DNA of 64,000 nt from Tetrahymena thermophila SB210 (lineage: Eukaryota > Ciliophora > Oligohymenophorea > Hymenostomatida > Tetrahymenidae), in NCBI RefSeq assembly GCF_000189635.1, contig NW_002476322.1:124001-188000 (forward strand), written 5' to 3'. The translations under genes were made by a program, and so were the position numbers. Numbering within the stretch: position 1 is the stretch's first letter; every line of letters begins with the position of its first letter. Shown in pieces: positions 1 through 12,779 of the stretch. The notes below the pieces were generated by a model. It made no database searches. It worked only from the letters and a program-made list of their open reading frames with translations, and was not told the DNA's origin.

Positions 1-2821
1 TAATTTTATCAAATCCTTCTTTGCTCAAAACCATTAAATGAGTCTCTTCTTGACAAACCATTGTAGCTGTTCTATATAAAACAATAATTATATATTTTTT
101 TTTTGAAAGTTAGCAAATACCTTCTTTCCTTTGTCATTAAAGCTATTTCTCCAAATGATTCTCCAGCTATAAAAGTCTTAACTGGAAAGAATTAAGAAAA
201 TTCCTTCTAAAGATACTCTTAGAAAGTTTATTTTTAAGATTCTGTTGTCTGATTACTAATTTAATTTTATTTTAATTAAAAATAATTTAAAAATATTTAC
301 TTTGATTAATTTTCCTCCTTTTTTTCATCTGCTTGATCTATTTTATTTTATAATTTATCTTTTTCTGTAGGTGATTCATTTTATTACTGAACAGTTAAAA
401 ATTGTGAGTTTAGTTATGGTGATTTATGTTTAGTTTTATTTATTTCATCTTCTAGTCTTGATTTTCTTTTGCTAGTATCGATTTCAATTTTAGATTTCCT
501 TCTTAAAAATGAAGACTTTTCAACAACTTCTATTTGTTTATTCATTCCTTTCTTTTAAAGAAACTAGTTGAAAAGCTAATTTTATTTTAAAACTTCTGGT
601 GTTAAGTTTTAATCTTGAGCTTATTATGGTTTAAAATTCCTTCTTTTAGAAAGAGAAATATTAGGTACGGGTTTACCCTAAGACTTTAAGAGAGAAAGAT
701 AATCACTTTCCTATTTTTACTTAAATGCTTACATTACAATATCTATAAACTAAGGGGCATTTTCTTCCTTTTCATTTTGAGGCTATTTATTTTTTAATTT
801 CTGAATCCTTTGCTGCATAAATTCAATTTTCTTTTATTTTTAAATAAGTTCATCTTTGTATTAATTTTATGGAATTAAGCATGAAACAGAACCTATTCAA
901 AAAAAAAAAATTTTTTATTATTTAATTCAGATTTAAAATAAATTAATTTTTCACAAAATTAAATTTTACTATTAAAATTAAGAAAAAATGTATTTTTTTA
1001 AAAAATTTTTGAGATAAAATAATTTGTTTTTGAAATAATTTTCTCTTAAAAATTAATTCATTATCTTTAAAAATAGATATTAATTGTGATATTTAGTAAT
1101 TTATTTGTGCTTTAAGCTTTATGTTACTTTTAAGATATAAAATAAGTTGATTAATTAATTGAATATATATTTATTACCTTTAAGGACAATATAGTAATGA
1201 TACCCGTATTCTCCTGAAATATTTTTAAAAATATAATAAATTAAATTGGCTTATTTTCTTCTCAAGCAAAATTACCAAAGTTAAAAATGACATGATTCTT
1301 TGAATATTTGACATGTTTTATTTGGGAGAAGAGATGAAATGAAGTGTTAGCTTTTTCAAAAAGACCTTAGTGCTTTTAGAATAGAGGCATTCCTTCTATG
1401 CACTTCTGAAGAAATTTGATTTCGTGAGCGATTTTACCGTTTTTTTGTAAAATCTAAATTGCAATCTATATTTTTTTAGTAGAAAATTTATAAAATTTAT
1501 TAAAATTGTAAATATTTATTTTTATTAATTTATTTACATCACTGATTTCTGGATCTTTTAAATCTAGCTTTGCTGATTTATTAAAAATTTTTATTTTTTC
1601 AATCATTTTTAAAGTCTATTTGTGCAGACTTATTTAGGACTCTGTCTTGAAAACATCACTCCCCTATAAATATGATGAAGAAAGCACTTAGCTTGGAATA
1701 TCAATAGATTTTTATATTCCTAAGTCAATTGAGAGTTTTGCAAATGATTTTCCAAATTAATTTAAAGAACCTTAATTTTCGTTTGCATTTAATAAATTTG
1801 CTTGGTTGAAAGCGTTATTTTTTAGAATTGTCTAAACAATAAGACTTTACCTTCCAGCATTCTTAGTGTTACTTGTATCTTATTGATTAGATTATGATAC
1901 TTATATGACATATTACTATTCTTATTTGTCTTGAATGGAATTACTTTGTGACTGCTACATTTTATCTTAATTCTCATCAATATTTATATTTGCTGGAACA
2001 ATATTTATGTTATAAGAAATTTGTAAGCCCTTTTCAGTTGTACTTTAATTCTACTAACCTTCTTTAAAATTATCTTAGCTATTTTTTTATATTTCATGGC
2101 ATTCTCTTTCCAAATCTATGCTATTTTATTGAATTTATAAACTCAAGTTTTATTTTTCAACATCTTTCATACTTTAATTTTGAGACTTTATTAAAAAATA
2201 GTTTATGTTTTCTTCATCGATTAATTGTATTTTTTATTAATTTTATTCTACTTTCTTCACATCCTTTTTTTGTTCATAAATTAAGTACAACTTTTTGAAA
2301 GAATCTGAGTATTCATGCTAAAATGGCAGACATTAGGAGTTTGAAAAAGTCTCTTAGTCTTAAATCTAAAACTTTTTCTATTTTTAATTCTGATTAAAGC
2401 TTTCCATATTACAGTCAACTGATTATGATTTATACAAATGCTATTTTATTTAAAATTTATCTGCAAAACTATGAGTTAAATGCAAGTTTTGTATTGATCT
2501 AAATTGCATTTCTTAATAAAATAAATTTATATCATGATGAGATTAGTTGAAGTACTCATTTTTTTAGATCGTATTGCTGTCTAACATTTATTCTTAAATT
2601 AATTATCCAATACTTTCATCTAGATCTTAGTCAAATATATTTTTATTGATTTCTAAAACATTTGTTTTGTCTTAGCTTATTTTTGCAGCTTCTAGCTGGT
2701 GAAATTCTTTTAATTACTAATCTTGATTCTCAATATGCTCCCATTCTTAATGGTTGCTTTAATTTTCTATTTCTATATTTTTTTAAGTGCTTATGCTTTA
2801 TTCTATCTGCAAGTTCTACAT
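1..2821 (-). CDS. Cyclic-nucleotide-binding-domain protein (C-terminus outside window)
   Basis: Read on the minus strand with TAA/TAG as Gln, from an ATG at 2819-2821; the gene runs off the left edge. The first ~480 residues are Gln/Asn/Lys-rich and low in complexity. A cNMP-binding domain follows: FNFGEYGYHYYIVLKGSVS starts the beta roll (near 1170-1260), and AGESFGEIALMTKERRTATM is the phosphate-binding cassette (near 55-175), with the cassette Glu and Arg in place. A charged insert of about 200 residues (near 300-890) separates the two halves. Visible introns include 72-120 (49 nt), one inside the FG/EYG codon near 1200-1260, and a long one near 885-1180. Known for the family: binds cAMP or cGMP as a regulatory module. 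The partner and output cannot be seen because the C-terminus is missing. It is the tandem paralogue of the gene at 3620-8433, with two intron positions shared. Confidence 0.85.
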
Positions 2822-3099
2822 AGTACTCTTACAAGCAAAAAAAAAAATATATATAAGATTGGTTATTAATTTAATTTTATCACTTTTTGACCAATAGTTT
2901 GATTAATAATCAATTTATTAGAAAAAAACTAACTATTGAAAAAAATATTCTTGTCTTAATTATTTGTGAAGAGTTAATATTTAATTTTATTAAATTAAAC
3001 AAACCCATTTTGATTTTAATATTTTTTAGTAATCTTTTATCATTTAATAAGCTTTTTAAGCTATACTTACACCATATTATTTTCCATAATTAAAAATTT

Positions 3100-3712
3100 A
3101 TTTATGGTATTATTAATTTGAAATAAATCTTTAATAACTAATTTCAAAAATTCTTTCACAATGGTATAATGAAATTAAAGTTTGTAATATACTTAAAAAT
3201 AAAAATATAAAATAAAATTATGTAATTTCAATAAAAAGAAATAAATATTTTGATAAAAACTTAAATTTATTATGAAATTAGTTAAATAAAAAATATATAT
3301 ATATTTAAGTTTTAATAGATTAATCAAGAAAATTATTTATTTGTTTATTGATTTTTAAGCTATTGTCAAATGTGCTGCTATTGTATTATTATAGCTACTT
3401 AAAAATATATTTATTGTATTATTAATTGGAAATAAATCTTTAATAACGAATTTCAAAAATTTTTTTGCAATGGTATTATGAAATTAAAGTTCGTAATATA
3501 CATTTAAAAATAAAATAAATTATGTAATTTGAAGAGAAAGAAATAAATATTTTGATAAAAACTAAATTTATTATGAAATTAGTTAAAAATATATTTATAT
3601 TTAAGTTATAATAGATTAATCAAGAAAATTATTTATTTGTTTATTGATCCTATAAGCTGTTGTCAAATGTGCTGCTATTGTATTATTATAGCTACTTAAA
3701 AATATACTTGTT
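3100..3712. repeat. Tandem duplication of ~305 bp at a gene 3' end
   Basis: Two near-identical units lie head to tail: about 3100-3406 and 3407-3712. Shared landmarks are gtcaaatgtgctgctattg (3366 and 3662), aataaatctttaataac (3123 and 3430) and gattaatcaagaaaatta (3318 and 3615). They differ by scattered substitutions and small indels. The unit nearer the upstream gene carries the candidate end of its reading frame, with the TGA at 3620-3622. In the other unit the same stretch has lost one base and no longer reads in that frame. This looks like a local duplication of a coding 3' end plus UTR. Confidence 0.85.
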
Positions 3713-5441
3713 TTTTTATTAAAATTTGATAATTTTAAGAATGCTTTTATTTTTTAAAACTTCATTATTTTAAAAAAATTATTAAAATTCATTTTTTTTA
3801 TTTTTTTAAACAGTTTGTGTTTAATTTGTCACTGGATCTGAGTTTTGCTAGATAAAACTAGTGAAAGATAATTAGACTTCTTTTTCTTTCTAAATTTCAT
3901 CTTCTTTTATGTCATCTTACTTATCATAATAAATACTCAGCGGAGAACTTTCTGAGCTTTTAATCTTAAGTTCATTTAAACTTTGATTCGCTTACAAATT
4001 TTTCGGAACACTTATTTTAAAATCTTAAGATCTGTTTATTGCTTTATGAGTGTTGGTAATTGTATTTTTATTATAGTAATTTGCATATGTAAAATTATTA
4101 ATTAAACTCAAATCTGATTGATTAACGTGTTTTGTGTATCTATTTTAGAAAGAATCATCATTTTTTTCTTGTAAATCTATACCACTTTTTATAAAAGATT
4201 CATTTTAATTTGATTTTTTTTATATGTCCAACTAAGGTTTTGAAAGGAAAGATTTTAAGAGGTAGTTTGGTTTTTTAATACTATTTGAAAAACTGAGAGT
4301 TGTCATAGGTGATTCTGATGGCATCTCATTAATTCTACCAAAAGATTTTAAGTTATTGCAACTTTTTTCGCTTCTAGGAGAAATTATATTGTTATTTTAT
4401 TCAGGAAAAAAGAATTTATTTTTAGAATTTGCATATTTATATTCTTTTTTAGATGACCTTGTTAAGATATCAAAAATATTATCTAAATTATTGCTTTTGT
4501 ATGGACCATCTGTATGTAATCTTTCTACTGAAACATTTGAGTATTTCTTGCTTTGAATCTCCTTCATAATTACTTACTTTTATTAAAAATATTTAAAATA
4601 AAAAAGCCATTAAAATAAGTAAAAATTAACTAATCCTGCTATAATAAATAAATAATTAAAACTAAAATGTATTTTTCAAATTATTTTAATGGCAGAGTAT
4701 TAGCTTTAATATAATTCAAGTGTAAAGGGGATAAGAAATCGGGGGCAGAAATTACTAAGAAGTTGATATCTACTATCCCAAGTTTTATAACATAAAGAGG
4801 AAAGAGGAAAGTAAATATATATTTTAAGCTAAAAAAAAGCAATAAATAAATAAATTTAATTACATTTTATTCATTTATTTTTAAGAGCTTTTATAAGTCT
4901 AAGTAATGAGAAGTTGGCTAATCTGGTTTTTTAAGTTCTATGCTTGTTCTGTTAGATATTTTTTCAAGTGTTTTTTTCTTATTTTAGAGGAGATCATTTG
5001 AAAATTTTACAACTCTTTATTTAATAGAAGATTTAGATAAGATTTCTTCCTCCTCTTCTTTTTGGGGATTATTGATTTGTTGCAGTTTCTGATTTTGAAA
5101 AATATTTTTAATGCTAGAAGCATTATTAATACTTTGGCTTTTCATATTTTTTTTTTTTTTTAAAGATGAAAATATATTTTGATGAGCCAAGTTATTTTAG
5201 CTGGATTTACTTTATGGAGACTGAATAGTACTTTCATTTTGAAACTAAATATTTGGTATTTAGCTTTATTCCTAAGGGAAAAAATATTATTATTACCAAT
5301 TAATCTATTATATTGGTGAATTTTTCTCAAAATTATTCACTGAGGTTTAAAAAAATTAAAAAAATTTTTCTTAGGGTTTTATAGTAGGAGATTAAAAACT
5401 GCTATTGGTATTGTTATTATTAGTATAATTGTTGTTATTAA

Positions 5442-5475
<34 letters not shown>

Positions 5476-8433
5476 TATGGAGAATGTATTATTTATATAA
5501 GTTGAGTTTTATTTACTATCTTTAAGAGACTTTAAATTTTATGAAGTTGTATTAAATTAAAATGTGGGATCTTATGTTTTGGAAGGAGTTATTTCTATTG
5601 GAGTATATGTTTTTTGGTTGGATTCTTAGAGAGAAACCACTTATGTAACTTCTTCTTCTCTGTTCTTTAGCCATGTTTTTTTGACTTGACACTAATCTTT
5701 AAATATATTCAGTTACTTTTGGTACTTCAGAAAACTAAAAAACTCCTTTTTAAAAATGTTTATTTAAATTTGAATGGTAAAATTTTAAATGTTTATTTAT
5801 TAACTTACCTTTTTATTAATTATGTAAAGTTAGGTTTGTTACAGGGCTACTGCTCTAAAAAGTCTTTTGGGCTCTTAAGATAGTATTTCATCCTATCCAA
5901 AATATTAAACTGGACCTAAACTTTTAATTTAAATTATTCTCTTTTGAGATTACTTTCTATTCTTCTGCAAATGCTTGTTGAATAATATATTTGTTTAATC
6001 CATCGATTAGCTATTCGCTTCCCTACTGAGTTGCTGTTGAAGTTTTTATTCAACATAAATTTACTTTTAGATTTGGACTTCTCCTGATTTTATCAAATAA
6101 ATTTCATTAGCAGGATCATTTTCTAGATAAATTGTCGATTTTGGTGTAAAAGTAAGGATTTTGAAGCAATGCAAAAAGCTCATTAACTAGCTGTTAGCTA
6201 CTTTTTCAAAAAATGAAAAAGATTTCAAAAAACTCACTTTTTGTTTTACAATACTCTACTAATAACTTCCGAGAATTTTCTCAAAACCTTCTTTGCTTAG
6301 CACCATTAAGTGAGAATCTTCTTTGCATACCATACTTGCTGTCCTATTAAGCATTTAGTAGTAAAAAATTACTTTTAAAACTAAATTTATTTATTTCAAT
6401 TTACCTTCTTTCCTTAGTCATTAATGCAATTTCACCAAACGCTTCACCTGGAGTATATATCTTTACCATATTCATGTCTGGAAAATATGTCTGTTAGTAC
6501 TGAATATCTTCATTTATATTTGAGTTAGTTTTGTTTTACTTTTTTTTGTTTATTGTAATTTCCCTATTTAATGATATAAAACATCTTAATATTATTATCA
6601 AATTTTTTAAAACTACTTTTTGCTTTAATTGAATGCCTGTTTCATAATCATGTTAAAGCAATCTAATTATTCATTATTATCATCTGCTGTTAAGCTTATA
6701 TTATCTGCTTCAGTAGAGTTATCCTATTAATTCTCATTCATTAAATTATAAAGAAGATTTTGCTGTCTACTCTTATTATTATCTCTTTGTTTATTTGGGG
6801 ATATTCCTCTTCGTTCATTTTAAAAATTGTGTAAAGCAACCTTATTTGGCTCTATCTATTTTGAGCTCCAAGTAAGATTTGTAGAGTTTAATCTATGTAA
6901 TGGAGATTTAATATACTCATATGAAACTGGAGAGTTATCTATTTATTGGCCTGAAAGCTGTATGAGTTTCTTAGATTTTATAGCTCTCCTCTCATTTTCC
7001 ATCTGCTAAAAAATGAGTTAATCCTTCTTCTCCTAATTAGGTATGAAGCAATAAACTTTTCCTAAAATACAAAAAAAATAATCTATGTTCACTAAAAAAA
7101 AAAATTAATTTACCTTTCAGAAGAACATAATAATTGTTCCCATATTCACCTTTTAATTTTTAAAAAATTAAGAAAAAATCAATAAAGTAAAGATTTAACT
7201 AATTTTAATCTTTATTAAATAAATTTAATTTATATTTATGTATGTATATACCTATCAGAAGGTAGTAGGATATAGAAAAAAATTGTAAATAAAACATGCG
7301 TAAATATAAATTAATAGTTAAAATCATACCGAAATTGAAAATGATCGAGTTTTTAGGAAAAAAAACATAATTTATCTCTGAGAAAATTATTTTTAAACTG
7401 TCCTAATCTTCTAAAATATTGGAGTTTTGCTTAAATAAATCAAGGTTAATTAGGCATTTAGATAAGTATTGCATTTCTAATTAAGATTTTATTTTCTTTT
7501 TCAATAGATTGACTGCTATCTTTAATAAAAATACTTTCATTTTAGATCAATTAAATGAAGAATTACCTCTGCATGAATTTAATTAGATAAGTCTATTTGC
7601 AAGTTTAAAAGGGCCTTCAAAAATTCAGTTTAAGAATTGATGTATTCTCGAGAGAATAACCCTTTACCTTAAAGCATGTCATCGAAATACTTTGATTTTT
7701 GTAAATCTATTTTAAAGTAAGTGTCCTTGCTAAACAAGAACTCGGTTTTCTTTTGAATATACCTTGCACCTATCACTTATGCAAATATTTTGACTGTTTT
7801 ATTTAGCAACATTCCCTTTCTGAATATTTTTTTTAATCTCTCTCTGGCTAACTATCTCTATGAATTTATCTAATTCTTATCTAAGTTAATACTTACTCTC
7901 TACTGCATATATTATGAGCTTCTTTAATTGAGAGATTTACCACTATTTTGATCTTAACTTATCAATTTTTATGAATTTAAATTCATAGTAAACTACTTTT
8001 AAAAAACATATGACTATCTCCTGTTATTTTTTAAAACAGATTCCAAATTTTGTGGATAAATCGATGCTCTTCTTTTATTAAAATCTAATTATTTATTCTA
8101 ATCATTTGCATTATTTTGTGAATCAGTTTTCTATTTAGGCCTTAAAACATCAATCATATCTTCAGAATCGTCAAGTTATGAGCCCTCTGTCTTTGGACAA
8201 AACTATTGGATTACAACTTTATTATGCTAGTTCAGGTTATTTTGAAATCCTATGAATGTTTTGAAGCTACTCTTTCTTCTATTTAAGTTTAAAAGCGATT
8301 CTTAATTATTAAATGTACTTTAGTGTCTTTTTTCGAGGTAATTATCTTAAAAAGTCACCATAGATATCTTTTTTACAAGCTAAGGTTCATTATTTTCTGT
8401 TGAATGATCATTAATATTTTTAAAATAATCCAT
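3620..8433 (-). CDS. Cyclic-nucleotide-binding-domain protein, two cNMP domains
   Basis: Starts at ATG 8431-8433 (MDYFKNINDH). The frame is open down to TGA at 3620-3622, but the last ~70 codons are AT-rich and lie in a duplicated segment, so the true end may be slightly different. A low-complexity N-terminus precedes a cNMP domain split by a long insert: FNFG/EYGNNYYVLLKGKVY near 7125-7340 and PGEAFGEIALMTKERRTASM near 6320-6455, with cassette Glu and Arg present. A second, less canonical cNMP domain follows (IYLIKSGEVQIQKQ near 6100; YFGQDEILSQEPKRLFRAV near 5870). Next come a basic KKTWLKNREEE stretch and an Asn/Ser/Gln-rich tail with a run of 11 Asn codons (5444-5476). The intron at 6344-6404 has the same position and phase as that at 72-120 in the neighbouring gene. 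Probably a cyclic-nucleotide sensor; no kinase or channel domain was seen. Confidence 0.85.
5444..5476 (-). repeat. AAT trinucleotide run coding poly-Asn
   Basis: A pure run of about 11 AAT codons (TTA/ATT on plus) inside the Asn-rich tail of the cNMP-binding protein. It is probably length-polymorphic. An Asn/Thr-rich stretch continues on its 3' coding side. Confidence 0.85.
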
Positions 8434-10278
8434 TCTATTATTAATTTCTATATTTGTATTATCTTTCTATAAAAAAATAATTTAAACCTTTGGCAATATT
8501 TCTACCAATAAAATTTCTACTTTTAATTAATAATCTAAAAAAATCAATCAAAAAAGTAATAATATTTTTTTAGTATTATATTTTTTTTAATCAGTAAAAA
8601 AAATACACAAATAAATAGATAAATGTATAATTGATTGATTGTCCCATTAACTTTTGTAATCTCTCTATTAATAAAAAAATATCTAAATTCTTCATGCATT
8701 AAAAGCCATTGAAACAATATATTTAATTTTATAGTATTCGTAATCGTACTGAACTATTGATTGCTACATAACTAAATTTATTTATATTTATCAAAATTAT
8801 AAAATAAATTTGCAAATATTATTCTTTTATAAAATTTCTCTTCATATTTGTTTAAGCTTCATATTAACTATCTAAAAATAAATATATCTCTATTTGGTTT
8901 CATCTTATTTTATTTATATTTTTTTATTTTTTTAATATTTAAGAATCAATATTCTTATTGCTAATTTTTATTTATCAAGTTGTAAATAGAGTTAGTAAAA
9001 ATATGAAAATATAAAAATAAAATTCCTTTAAATATTTTAATTTTATTTTAGGGGAAATAATTTAATTTTGAGAGATCTTTGACATTTTAATCATAAACTT
9101 ACTCTAGGTATTCTTAAACCTAATAAATTAATCAAATGTTGAGTTATTTAATAAATAATCTCTCTTTTTTAATAACTGTTTATAATTCACTAATTTAGTT
9201 TTAACTTTAAATAAAATCTTAACAGATAGATAGATTGTTAAAATGATTATATTGCAAGAAATTATATTTTAAATTTATAAATAATTTGGTATATAAAATT
9301 ATAAAACTAAAAAATATATTTTTACTTATTATTTAATATTATAAATGAGAGATTATTATATTTTGCTAAATTAAACATAAACCTTATGCCCTCTTGAAAA
9401 CCAATTCATTTAAAATTTTAAAAAAATAAAATAAATTATTTTCAAATATATGTATGTTAATATGTGGTCCTGCCTTTTTCAGAGCTACATAAAAATAAAA
9501 TACAATATATATATAGAGTATTTATTTTTTAAATTATTTATATTCTTATAATTTAGCAGTAGTGATTTCTAGAAAAAATTTTTGAAAAAAGTCAATCCTA
9601 AAGATTCTTTAATTTCAATTTCATTTAAATATAATTGAATACAAAATAAATAAATATAAGATAATTTAGATAAATGAAATAGGATAAAATTGATTGTAAA
9701 GTAGAATGATTATTTAAATAAACATTATTTCAAATAAAGAAGAGGAAATTTACAAAAAAGGTATGAAATTTGAATTTGTTTTAATATTCTATAATCAAAC
9801 ATGTTTATAAAGCATGGCTAAAAATGAATTAATAATGAATAAATATTATTAGAAATTTAAATAAAAATTATAAATTAGTTTGCAATAATTTACTTTCAAG
9901 TAATATGTTAAAAATACACAATTAAAAGTCATCAGATAGATGGGTACATAGATAGATAGATAGTTAATTGGCTATTCAGAACTCTATTTAATGATAAATT
10001 TTGTAAAAAAATATATATAATTTAATTGAGTATTATGAGATAAATAAATAAATTAAAATGAGAAGAATTAAATTATAAATGGAAATTAAAATACCAAATT
10101 ATTGAATGGTATGATTGAGAATAAATACATGTTATTCAATAAATAGTGATAAAATGTATAGAGTTTGATAAATTATTATGTTTGTCTTAGAAATTTTAAG
10201 TTAGTTAGTTAGTCAGTTAATAATTAAAAACGGTTTGCGATAAATGAAATTTTATAATTTTTATTTGTTTGCTATAAA
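8434..10278. other. AT-rich intergenic DNA
   Basis: Lies upstream of the cNMP-domain gene starting at 8433 and downstream of the transporter ending at 10279. It is almost pure A+T with stops in all frames. The only structured element seen is a short GATA microsatellite at about 9949-9963. The start of the cNMP-domain gene, and hence its promoter, must lie at the left end of this stretch; no motif was recognised. Confidence 0.6.
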
Positions 10279-12779
10279 TCAATTAATACTTGAATCTCCA
10301 TCATCTAAATCCAAAATCTAAACTTCGTTCTGTTTGGGAAGTTGATCATTTTGTTGTTAAAAGAAATCTGCTTTTTAAAACTATTAATCTTGCTAAATCT
10401 TTAATGCTATTTAGTTGAGATGCGAAACTTGCTCTTATTAATTAAATAAATCTTTTTCGTTTTCAAAATCTGCATTTTAAATGCTTGATGGAGAAATGAA
10501 GGGTTTTCCATTTTATTGAATATTATTTTCAAAATTATGGAAATTATTATTGTTACCTTTCTGAATTTTATCATCATCAAATAAGTTCATTTCTATGTTA
10601 AGAGGAGCCTTTTATTAGGCTTTTCCATTTATGACATCATTCACTTAATTATTTTCATATTAATTGTTAAGTAAATTTAACTAGAGAGATGGATTTTTTT
10701 GTTCTTCATGTAAATTTATAGATTTAATATCTCCTTTTTAGCTAGCTTTAAATATCTAGCCAGAGTCTTAAGAGTCTTTTAAATCGCTTTATTAACCTTT
10801 ATTTTCTACATCATTAGCAAAATTTTACTATCCATAAATAAATTCCTTTCCTTATTATTACTCCTTTTATTATTATTCTTACTCTTATTACTATTATTTA
10901 AGTTTTTGCTGTTTTCTTTATTCTTTCAAAAAAGCTAAATAGTCATTGAGTGCAACTGGCAGTAAGCTAATTAGGCTTGCAAAAGTTGAAAGCATAAATA
11001 ATATGAAAATATTTTTTTCACCAATAGAAGGTATAACTAATTGTATGAGTGCAGCACAGAGACTTCCACTTCCTTCAATCAAACCTGCTATAGTACCTAC
11101 TGCTTGAGCTTTTCCTTTTAATTTTGGATGTTTTCCAAGGTCTATCATTAGAGGTCCTGAAATAATGTTATAAGGAATACCTTGTAGTGCACCCATGAGA
11201 AAGCCAAAGATCATAAAGAGAGCTGCGTATGATTCGTTAAGAGGGATCTGACTGAAACAGAACAAAAATAGAAGTAAAAATAATAAAGAAGGTGGCATCA
11301 GAAAAGATCTTTTTTAAAGTTTATCTCCCAGAATACCGCCTGTTATACCTCCACAGAATACTCCTATACTCCAAATGACAAATATAGAAGCACTATATTC
11401 TTCTAGTCCATTATCTTAAAGGTATTTAGGGAGCCAAAAGATAAGTCCATAATTCAATGATTTCAAACACATAAACCCTAAAATGAAGAAAGGAACTCCA
11501 GGAATCATCAAAGCTTGCTTAATTGTGAGTGTTTTTAATTTTTCATCACCTTATTCTTATGGTTGAATATTATCTTATGCATTAGATATCTGCTCATTAT
11601 TGTTGTCCTCTCCATAAACTGCTTCTAATTGAGCTATTTAATCTTTTTCTTTACTATAATTTTGCTATTCTATCTAAGACTTGTTACTTTATTCAATGTT
11701 AATATCTTGGCTTTTTTATTTATTTTATTAAATTTAAATTTCTTATTTCACATTTTCAGCTCTTTAATCAATAATTTCATCTTTGTTTTAGTTAGCATCG
11801 ACTATCTTTTCCTAGTTTATCCTCTTGTTAATTGAATAACCTTTCACTCCTGGATTGTTTTCAGCTTTAGCATAGATTACCCCCATTGATATTAAACACA
11901 ATATTGAATATATGATAAGAGCTCCATACCAACTAATACCCATTCTAAACATCAAAATATCTCCTAGAATTGATCCCATGATGTCTCCAAAATTTTTGCC
12001 TCCTGTCCACAAACTTACAATCAAACCTATTAAAAATTAATTTTTCTTAACTCCTAAAAATAGATTTTTATAATAAACATATTCAAAAAATAATTATAGT
12101 TTTTCATATGCAAATATTAGAAAAAGTTTTTTAAAAACTATTTTTTAGATGTAACAATAATTTTCCAAATCTTGCATGAATGATGAATTTTACCTCTGTT
12201 TTTTTAACTAAACCATACACCAAGAAGCCTCAATAAACATGGAAAGCACATAGATTCAAAGAAACCATTCAATGCTTGGAAAAAACTATAAAGTACTACA
12301 CTACTTGAACCAGCGATCCTTGAAAAGCAAAGCAATAAAATAGCAGAAGCTGATCCTATCATTCCTAGTGTAATAAAATGCTTAGGACTCCTTTTATCAC
12401 CTTTTATTAATAATTAAAATTACTAAAAGAAAATTAATGGACAACTTTACCTATTTAACCATTTATTTCAAAACCTATTCCTAAGAATAAAAGGAAAATC
12501 ATATTTATCACACCTACATCTTAATTACTTAATCCAGTATCATCCTACATATTTTTAGAAGCAAAACTCCATCCAGATCTTATCTCTAAATTATAAATTA
12601 TTATTTTCAATATAGAAATTGATAAATTTATGATCAAACTAAATTAAATTAAATAAATTACAGTGGAGAGTTGCATAAGCAAAAAACATGTTAAAGAAGA
12701 GTTTGATTTGCTCTTGAAAAAGCCCTGGTCGCTTAACTTTGCTAAAGAAAACCTTTACTTTTTATTTAAATGATTCCAT
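10279..12779 (-). CDS. Major-facilitator transporter, SLC37-like
   Basis: Runs from ATG 12777-12779 (MESFKQKVKV) to TGA at 10279-10281. Two six-helix halves can be read. The N-half has the inter-helix motif INGQIGDKRSPKHFIT, which resembles the MFS GxxxDR motif, then VWFSQKNRGLIVSLWTGGKN across an intron. That resembles the SLC37 sugar-phosphate exchanger pattern of Trp-Phe, Arg-Gly-Leu-Ile and Trp. A Gln-rich central cytoplasmic loop follows, then the C-half with KLKGKAQAVGTIAGLIEGSG. Introns lie near 12020-12205, 12400-12450 and 12590-12665. After the last helix comes an unusually long hydrophilic tail of about 210 residues, starting with a Gln-rich run and ending DLDDGDSSIN. Family members exchange phosphorylated sugars or glycerol-3-phosphate for phosphate across ER or plasma membranes. 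The substrate here is inference; a generic organic-phosphate MFS carrier is the alternative. Confidence 0.85.

Noticed and set aside
2887..3093. 68-codon plus-strand frame with hydrophobic residues
   Set aside because: Lies in near-pure A+T DNA, is Ile/Leu/Phe/Asn-rich as expected by chance, and has no protein-like features.
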